Of a stretch of 28,153 nucleotides of DNA, positions 16,310-25,700 are shown one piece after another (position 1 is the stretch's first letter; every line of letters begins with the position of its first letter). The stretch is taken from positions 1-28,153 of the forward strand of contig JABGQJ010000012.1 in NCBI GenBank assembly GCA_018648945.1, written 5' to 3'. This stretch comes from Victivallales bacterium. Its GTDB lineage: Bacteria; Verrucomicrobiota; Lentisphaeria; Oligosphaerales; Lenti-02. The translations under genes were made by a program, and so were the position numbers. Below the pieces are notes generated by a model. That model worked only from the letters and a program-made list of their open reading frames with translations. It was not told where the DNA came from and ran no database searches.

Positions 16310-16745
16310 CTAGCGGTTGCTCCAGATAACGGTGTCCTCATCGACGAGAACCCAGACGCCGGAGGTGGCAGGGATTCCGCCCTGAGGCGGCGCGGAATAC
16401 CGTAGGGAAGCGGGGTTCCAGAGCCACGAACTGAGCACCGCCTCATAGGCTCCGCGTGGGTCTTGCGTGCCATCTCCACCCAAGGAAACAAGATTCCAGC
16501 CTGCCGTCAGAGCGACGCCGCCGACCTGCGGGATGCCCGAGAGGGTAAGGGTCACGTCGTCGCCGAGGACGTAGACCCAGTAGCCTCGTCCGGGCTTGAG
16601 CGTGCTGGCTACGGTGTAGCCGCCCGCTTCGGTCCACCCATAGACCGTCCACACCGCCTGGTCGGCGAGGAAGGCGGCAATCGAGTCGGCATCCGCGTCC
16701 AGCGGCACGCCGATCAGGTTCCAGCCATCGCTGAGATTGTAGGTC
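16310..16745 (-). other. Duplicated GWNL C-terminal domain
   Basis: Two related halves begin GWNLIGVPL (about 16725) and GWNLVSLGG (about 16503). Each runs through a Trp/Tyr-rich strand and ends in GYWVYVLGDDVT or GVWVLVDEDTV near a final short strand. The protein stops eight residues after the second. Domains of this type sit at the C-termini of large secreted proteins in several little-studied phyla. A sorting or anchoring role is possible but unproven. No LPXTG or PEP-CTERM signal is present. Confidence 0.55.
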
Positions 16746-19700
16746 ACGTCCACCCTCTCGGAAACGACCACGAGGAAATGGAAGGCCAGAACGTCAACGC
16801 CGTCATTGGTCACATTGAGGGTGCCCGCAGTGCGAAGGTCAATCTTCTCCCCGCTCGTTTCCCAAGCGGCAGTGCACGGCATCAGCAGCGCGTCCCCAAC
16901 ACTGGGGAGCCCGGTGCCATCCCAGGTCACCTGCCAGGTGCCGCGGCGCACGGTGGGAGGCACGGCTACGGTGAGTTTCCAGACCGTGGAAGCGAGCGGG
17001 TGGAAGTCTGCGCTCAGTTCCGTGGCGGCCCCCTCGGCCACCTGGAAGTAGGCGCCAGAACCGTCGGGCTGGACCGGGGCTGGCAGATCGCCGTCGGCCA
17101 CCAGGCCATCTTCGCTGGCCCCCACCTTGCGACCATAGGTCAAGGTGGTGTAGGGCTGACCGCCATCGCGCAGAATCGTCAACTGACTGCCGAAGCCACC
17201 AACCAGAACCGTGACGGTGCCGACATCGCTGGCCAAGCCATCGCTGACGCTGAAGGTGAACTGGTCGATGCCAGCGAAGTCGGCGTGGGGCGTATAGACC
17301 GCGCTGAAGCCGTCGCGACTGGCAGCGATGGTGCCATTCTCAGGATAGCCGGGCGCGCCGGTCTCGGGCAGGGAGAACTCGAGGATGTCGTCGTCTGGGT
17401 CGGTTGCCGTAAGGGCGCAGGAAACTGCGGTGTCGATCTCCGTCTCGACCTGGAGGTCGTCGGCCACCGGGGCCCCGTTGCTGGACTCCAGCACGGTCAC
17501 ACTGACCGAACCGAAGGTCGTGTTGGCCAGAGGAATCTCGCCGGTGATGCGGGCCTGGAACGAGGCGTCAGCCGCCGCCGACTGGAAGGTGGCGACACCA
17601 ATGGCGGTGGCCTGGAATTCCAGCTTGGCAAACAGTACGGGGGAGGTGTATCCCACGCCATCTTCCAACGTCGCGCCGCCGAGCTCGTCAATGATCCCAG
17701 CGACTTCCAGCAGGGCACCGTTGGTGTAGGCGTTGTTGAAGGGCGGCGACTGGATGACGTTGCCGCTGTCAAAGGCTCCCGAGTAGCTCACTGCGCCCAC
17801 GGGGAACACCAGGTCCAGAATGCAGCCGGCAATCCCATTGCTCTCGTTGGTCTGAACGAAGACGTCGACCGTGAAGACATCACCCACCTCAACCTCGGCC
17901 GGGGCGACCAAGACAATCTCGGCGGTGCTGCCGGGGCCACGCGAGACCGTGGCCGCCGGGACGGCCCGGCGCGTGGTGTAGTCGGTGCCATAGAGGCCAA
18001 CAAAGATGTTGAAGTCGTAGAAGTCGATCACGCCGTCATGGTTGAGGTCAGCCATCGCATCGTAGCCGGGCTGGCCGATGGATGTGCCGAAGTGAACGCT
18101 GAAGGCGATGAAGTCGAGGAAGTCCACCTTGCCGTCGTTGCCCGCCAGGTCGCCGGGCGCATCACTCTCCAGGATAGTCAGTTCCGCGGCCGGTCCAGTG
18201 GCTTGATAGGCCACGGGATCGACGCTGGCGATGCTCACCTCAACCGTCTTGGACCCTTCGTAGGTGCCATTGCCAATGCCAGTGAGGGTGATCGTCGCCG
18301 AACTGCTGCCGGCCGCGATGACCACCGTGGTGGCGGAGGCGACGTAGTCGGTGCCGAGCACGGCGGTACCACCGGCGAAGGCAAGCTCCACGGTCACGTC
18401 CTCGGCCGCCGCCTGGCCCGCACTGACCAGCACCGTGGCCACGCCGCCGTTCTCGACAAACCTGGGGTCGCCCACTGCGGTCACGGTGACCGACGTGGTC
18501 ACCTGGACCGTGATCTCCTGGCCGTAGTCCACCAGTTCGACCGGCAGGTTGCCGACGGGGGGCGTGAGAGTCAGCCCCGCCTCGGCGGCGGCCGCCGCAA
18601 GTTTGAAGGCGCCGGGGGCAGTGGCCACGAAGGGAATGGTGGCGTAGAGAACGCCATCGACCGATTCGTCAGGCAGCACGCCTTCGCCAAGATTGTCGGC
18701 GGTGGAGGCGCCACCCAGTTCATCGATGAGCCCGGCTTGGCCGTCCAGGCTACCGGAGGTGTAGTCGCCGGTAAACACGCTGTTGAGCACTTTCTCGGGA
18801 TCGAAGCCACCCTCGTCGTCGAATGCGGCGGCGGGATCGAGCTGCGCTTGAACGGCGCTGAACTGCAGGTCGAGGGGACCGCCGCGGAAGCCACTGGCGG
18901 CGGCGCTCAATTCCTTCACATAGACCATCACCTGGAAGGTCTCACCCACGGCGACTTCGGCGGCACTGGCCACCAAGGTTACCCGGGCGGGTGGCTCGGT
19001 GTGGAACTGCACCACCTGCTCCGTGCCGGCGCAGGCGTTGCCGGCGAGATCGTGCACGGTGTCGGCGGGCAAGGTCACAGTGACTGTCATCTCGACGCCT
19101 CGCACCACGGTCGGTTGCACGCCGAAGGTGTATTCGCTGGCGGATACGGCGACGAAGTCCACCACCGTACCGTTGACCACGAGGCTGCTGTCAGCGAAAT
19201 CGGCCACATCCTCGTCGAAGACCATCCGGAACCGGATCGGGTTCTCGAAGGTGGTGGTCCCGGATAGCGAGGTAAGGGCAGCGCCGGGGGCGACCAGGTC
19301 GATCGTCCACGTGTAATCGGTGGGCTCGGCCTGCCTGTTGCCCAGAGCGTCGATGCCCCAGACTTCGAGGGTGTGCTCGCCTTCCGCCAGACCGGCCTCG
19401 AGGACGGGGGCCGCCACGGCGACCGGGCCGACCTCGGCGCCGGCGTCAAGGCTGTACACATAGGTGGCCACCCCGGTCCCCGCTACCGTCACGTTCAGAT
19501 CGGGCGAGTTGCTCGGGTTAGCTGGCAGGTTGGCCAGCTCGGCCACGGGAGCGGTTATGTCGTAGACCACGACCTGTTCGTTCGACGCTTGGCTGTCATT
19601 GCCAATCACGTCGCTGGCGGCGGCAGCCTGAACCTGGATTGTGACCTGGCCTTCCGCGCTGGGCGTGACCTCGAAGCTAAAGACAATGCCGTCGGCGGTG

Positions 19701-22700
19701 ACAGGAGCGCTCGTCACGATGCCGTTCGCGACCGCGATCCGAGCGGCGCCGACGAAGCCGGTGACCGCGTGGGAGAAGGTGGCGGTAAGGGAAATCGGCG
19801 ATATGCGGGTGGGGGTCGTGTGGCCGCCACCGAGGGCCACGACGCAGGTCGGACCAGCGACGCCCAAGTACTCCACGGAGGCCTCGTTGGACTCGGTATT
19901 CTGGTAACCCGCGAGATCCTGCACGCCGTTTGCGGCGATCTTCAGGGTCACGTGGCCGTCCCCCCCTGGGTTGAGCCGCACCTCGAAGACCGTACCGTCC
20001 AGATTGGCGAAGGGCGTCTCGACCGTGGCGTTGCCAAGGATCAAATCGTCGCTGCCAAACCCGTATACATGTTTGGAGAAGGTGACGACGAAGGGGAGCG
20101 TGGTGACGTTGGTCGGCCCTGCCGGAGCGACGACCGCGACGCTGGGCTGACTGAAGTCGCCCACCATGCCGGTGCTGGACACAACTGCGCTGGTATTCCC
20201 GGCCGTGTCCGTGGCGCGAACCTGAGCGTAGTAGGTGGCGCCGTCCACGAGGGTGCCCGGGAGCGGGGTAAAGGTGTGCTCGACATAGGGGTCGGTCTGG
20301 TTGCTCGCCTGTTCGTGCCAGTCGGTCACCGCATGGGTGAAACGGCTTGAGTTGCAGGCCTTGACAAAGGAGTAGTTGGCGAGGCCACCATAGGCAAGGG
20401 CAAAGCCGTTGCCGAAGGAAGCAAGCTGATGGTAGCCGCGCGGCGTCACCAGCGGGTTCGTGGCGGCCCAGAGCCCGGTGGCAGGATCGTAGGCTTCGCA
20501 GGAAGCCAGATTGCCGGTCGTGCCATAGCCACCCGTGACCAGCACTTGGCTGGCGCCGTCAATCCAGGCGGCCCCGAACGCGTACCGGGCGCTGCCCATC
20601 GGGGCGAGGGAGCTCCAGCCCATGCCGTCGAACAACTCGACGGAATTCAGCAGGGCGCTGCCCGCCCTGCCACCGAGAACGATAACCTGGTTGCCGCCGG
20701 GAACCGCACAGACGGCGAACTGGCTGCGGCCGGTGGCGAGAGTCTCGACACTGCCGAGGCCGGTATTCGGGTCGTAGATGTCTACAGTCGCCGAAACCGT
20801 GCTCGTCCCGGTTTCGCCGGCGATTACCAGGATGCGCCCATCGGCCAGAGTCACGGCCTTGGCACCCCAGCGGGCCTCGGAGAGAGCGTAGTGGGTGATC
20901 GGGACGACAACCCCGACGGTCTCGGGCGCAACGGGAGGCGTGAAGGCCTCGACGGAGGCCAGCAAATCACCGGTCGCTCGGTCCCCGTCGCGCCCTCCCA
21001 TGAACCAGACCGCTCCGGTAGTCGGATCGAGTGTAACCGCCGCCTGGGTGCGGCTGTTGGCAAGCGTGCCGGCGGCAGTCCACGTGTCGGTGGCTGGATC
21101 GTAGATTTCAATGGAGGGAAGACACACCTCCGCATCCTCGCCGCCGCCGATCACCACTCGGCCATCGGGCAGGCAAACGCCGGCGGCATTCATGCGCGCC
21201 GTATTCATAGGCGCGGCCAGCGTCCACACGCCGGTGGCGGGATCGAAGATCTCCACACTAGCCAAGGGCCGGTTTCCGGTCCAACCGCCAGCCACGAGGA
21301 GCCGATCGTCCGCCAGACGCACGGGCGTGAAGTGCTGGCGTGCGGTGTTCATGTTGCTCCCGGAGACCCACGGGGTCGGCGCGGTGCCGCTCACCACGCG
21401 GCTCTGATACATGAGATCATGGTCCGGCGGGCCGCTCACGTCGTCGGTGAAGGGCACCCAGTAGGCGCGCAGGTCTGTCAGATTGACCAGATCGACGTAG
21501 ACGGCGGGCTTCATGCCGCCTGCCCCATCGGTGACCATGGGGGCAACCGGGGGGTTAAGATCCACAGTGGTGCCGTCGGAGTACACCGGGGCTCCGGCGT
21601 TGCCGACCGCATCAACTGCACGCACGGCGGCATAGTAGGTGCTGCCGTGTTCCAGCGTGGCCAGATTCCCGGCCGCGACACTCAGTTCGCCCACAAGCAC
21701 GTCACCCACGTTGACGAACCCGGCACTGACTTGCGGGTCCGTGGTCGGGGCCGCAACGGCACCGGCCATCTGGTAGACGGCCATCTCGTAGGAGGCCACG
21801 CCGCTGCCTGTAAGCGAGGCGGGCAGGGGGTCCACATCGACCGAACCCGGGTCCACGAAGGCGTTCCAGTTGGCAGCGAAGGCGAGATTCTGCACTTGCC
21901 AGACGAGGTCGCCGCTGGCGTCGGTCCCGTCGCGGACGGTATCCCCCGCCGGGCCGACCAGATCGACGGTCACGCCGTCGGAGGTCTGCCAGGCGATGAT
22001 GTTGCCGTCGTCGTCGAGGGCACGGACCTTGAAGTAGTAGGTGGCTCCATCGACGAGTGCGAGCGAATCGATGGTGAAACTGCTCGTGCCAGCCGGGCCG
22101 GCCGGAGTCCAGACCGCAGGGAAGCTGGCCACATCCTCGCTGTAGGCCACTTCGTAGCTTGAGGTGGTCACCCCACTGACCGCAATCCCGGCCCAGTTAC
22201 CGGCGAGCTCGGTGCTGCTCTCCTGGAACGCAATGTCCGCCGCGGGCCCGTCATTGACCACGCCTACTCCAACGACATCCTTGGCGATGAACACCTCGCG
22301 ATATACCTGGAGCGGTGCCGAGCCGTTGAAGGCGACATCGAGAACCAGGGTGTATTCGTAGAGGCCATCAATGGCATGGGTCTCGGGAGTGAAGTTGCCC
22401 AGCGCCCCTTCAGGAGAGAGAGGCGTGTTGACCGGTCCAGCCAGTAGGTGGCTGCTTGCATCGCCAACCGGCAGGCGGGCGCCCGCGTGTCCCTGCACAA
22501 GGTACAGGCTCCAGGAATCCAGGTCGTCCTCGGGGGCGACATTCCCCACCGCGACCAGACCCGTCACCTCGATCGGCACGGCCCCACGGTGCATCACGTC
22601 GTTCGCCGGGCCGGTCAAATTGGCCACGGCCTCGTAGGATGCCAGGTCCGCGTCGGCCACATGAATCCGCAGATTTCCGGCGGCATCCGTGATCGTGGCC

Positions 22701-25700
22701 ACGTCAGCGGCGAAGCGGATGGTCGAGACGACCCCGTACGCCACCACCGGATCGAGCGTGACCCGGGCACTTGCCCAGGCGTCTACCGTCACGCTGGCGG
22801 TCACGGCGGACAGGCTATGGTCGAAGTCGGTGCCCAACGGATCGACCGTGGCACCGTCGAGCTTCTCGGAGAAGTTGAGGCGGGCAATGCTGGGCGTGGC
22901 CAGTCCGGCCGCCAGAAGCACCGGGCCCGCCTCATCGGTCAGACCGAAACCGGCGAAGGCCGGGAGCGCGTTGGCGGCGGGGCTCAGATCCTGAACAAGC
23001 CCAGGTGCGGCGAAGGACAGCTCGGGCTCGTCGCCACCATTGACGCCGGTGGCGGCGCCGCTTGCAGTCACCGCTATGGCCAAGCTCCGCTCAGCCAGTT
23101 GCGTAACCACTCCGGTCAAGTCGACCGGAAGGAGCTCGAGAGGCAGATCCTTGGGGTCCAGAGTCCAGCCTGCGGCCGAAGCGAGGGTGACTGGCTCGGA
23201 GAAGACTACTTCCAGGACATTGACGCGAGCATCGACCCCGTCGTTCCGATACATCCCGGCGATGGGAACTGCCGGCGCGCCATCGGTGGTATCGACAAAG
23301 ATCGCGGGCAGCATGGTGTTGCCAGGACGATCTTCGAGAACGCCGCCGACAATGTCCACCTGCGGCAGATTCGTCGGCTGGAGCCCTGCGCTATCGGTGC
23401 TGTCCACGCCGCCAGCGCTGGTACCGGTCGCATCCGTCCGCCACCGCTTGGCCGCATTCGTGACATGGAGGTAGACCGTCGTGTAGTTGGTGCCGGGCGT
23501 CAGATCAGTGGCGTCTGCCGCGTCCTCGCTGACGGTGTCATAGGGCTGAGTGCCACTCAAACGAATCTGGCCAATCGCAGCAATGATGCTCGCGCCGGTG
23601 ACCGGTTCGTTGAACGTGAGTTCGACGGTGTTGTCGTCCATCGTGCGGGCACTTGCGACTTCGGGCGGCAGGGTGTCAAGCTCGACCTTGGCGCGGGAGA
23701 GGCTGTTGCCGTCGCCCTCGGGAGCGATCGCTGGCAACGCCAGCCCGGCCACATTGCCCAGGGCGTCCGCAATCACAGCGCCATTGGCGATCAGGGAGTC
23801 AGTCGCAGCGTACTCGAAGTAGCCGGGGACCGAGTACACCCGGTTGTCGCCATTCACCACGGTGTAGGTGAAGGCCAAGGTCCGGTCCAGCCCCACGACG
23901 GTTCCGGCATCGTCGTCGTTCTCCAACAAGGTGCTGAAGACGTTCGCAGTGGCGCTCGGTCCGGCGCCTGTCTGCAGGGTGAGCCGCGCGCCCAAGCCGC
24001 CCGCCACGTCGTAGGCGAGGGCCTCGCTGAAGATGGCCTTGACGAACACGTTGTCGTCGGCGCCAAAGATGTTGTTCCGTTGGCTGCTCGCCGTCGTGAC
24101 TTCGACCACCACAGGCGGGGCCCCGTCGGTCGTGCCGACAAAGGCGGCGGCGGCAAGCGGGTTCCCGGCCGCATCCTGGAGAACCCCGGCCGACGCATGT
24201 ACCTGGGGCAGGACAGCCTGCTGATTCCCAGTGGCGTCGAATCCCACGCCCGCGTCGGCGCCGGTAGCGTCGGTGTTCCAGGTGGTGCCATCGGTCATGC
24301 GGAGAAGGAAGGAGGCAAGGTCTCCTTGCCCACCGGTGGGGACGAGGAGCCCCGTGCCGTCGTCAACCAGGGCCTCGCCGAACTGCATCGCCGCGCGGGC
24401 AACCTGGAGGATGAACTCGCCATTGGTGACTGCCACACCGATCTCGTCGGCGCTGTTCACGAGCGGCTCGCTGAAGAAAACCTGCACCGTGCGGTCGTCC
24501 ACAGTGGACACGCGGAGCAGGCGGGGACCGGCGCCGTCAACTTGGACAAGTCCGAGATCGGCCATGCCGGCCGCGCTGTCGGGCAGCAGGTTCCCGGCCA
24601 GATCGTCGCAGATGCCGCCGAGGTAGTCCAGTTGAGCATACGCAGTGCCCGGCGCCTGATCGGCGGCAAAGACATCGAAGGTCCACTCGTAGTTGTCGAC
24701 ACTGGTCGCGGTCTCCACGGCGACGCCGCCGAGTCGGAACTGGCCCGCCAAGACGTTCTGAACCTGCTCTGAGAAAGTGACCATGGCCCGGTCCACATTG
24801 CCGTCGGGGCCCATGTCAGAGGTCGCCACGCGGATCACGACCGGGGCTGTGCCATCTGTTGTACCGGCAAAATCGACGCCCGCGAGGGGATTCGCCTGGG
24901 TCGAAATATCGCGCACGGCGGCGGGGGCGAAACGCAGGTCGGTACGGATATCTCCTTCCGGGGCACCCTCGGAGTCTGTGCCGCTGGCGGCATCACCGTC
25001 CAGGCCAGTGGCACCCGTATTCCAGGTGGCGTTGTTGGCGGCGAAGACGAGAACCGGGTTGGCTGCGGCATCAACACTGTCAAAGGCGATGGGGGCTAGC
25101 GTGTTGACGCTAACTGTGTCAAGAGTCGGCACAGTGACCACCTCGGAGAAGCTGACCTGCAGACTACGGTCGCTCAACGAACTGGCCGCGAGGACAACGG
25201 GCGGCGCGTAATCGAGGCGATCCCGAAGGCCTGCGTCCGCGCGGTCGGCAAGGAGGTTGCCAACTGCGTCGGCAGTATCCGCGTCGCCGGCAGGCGGGGC
25301 CAGCACGAAGTTCTGCGTGTAGGCCACGGTCTGGTAGGCAGTGCCTGGTGCTTGGTCGCCAGGCGCAGTGGAGAGGAAGATGGCGCTGTCGTCATTGCTG
25401 ACGATGGCGGCGTCGGTGCCCGCCATGGCGGACAGATCGGTGGCCGTGACCACAGTGAAGGAAGTGAGCGACAGCGCGCTGGCGACACCATAGGGGCCAC
25501 CACCGATATTGATCTGGTCGCCGGCCTTGAGCCCGTGGCGCACAAGCGTGCCGAAGGTGTAGGTGAAGGTGCCATCCAAGTTGTCGACGCCCGTGACGGT
25601 ACGGAGGCGAATCGAGTCCATGGCGAGCGCGGCGTGGCCGCCGATGAAGTAGTCGGCGGGAACCACCGTGCCGTCGGCGATGGGTTCGGAGAAGTCGAGG

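Noticed and set aside
15521..16329. Plus-strand frames in the intergenic gap
   Set aside because: They have no domain, no convincing ribosome binding site, and overlap the regulatory region and the protease start on the other strand.
16463..24772. Long plus-strand reading frames opposite the right-hand gene (934, 577 and 774 codons)
   Set aside because: They have the same explanation: antisense frames in codon register with a GC-rich gene. They carry no recognisable motifs.
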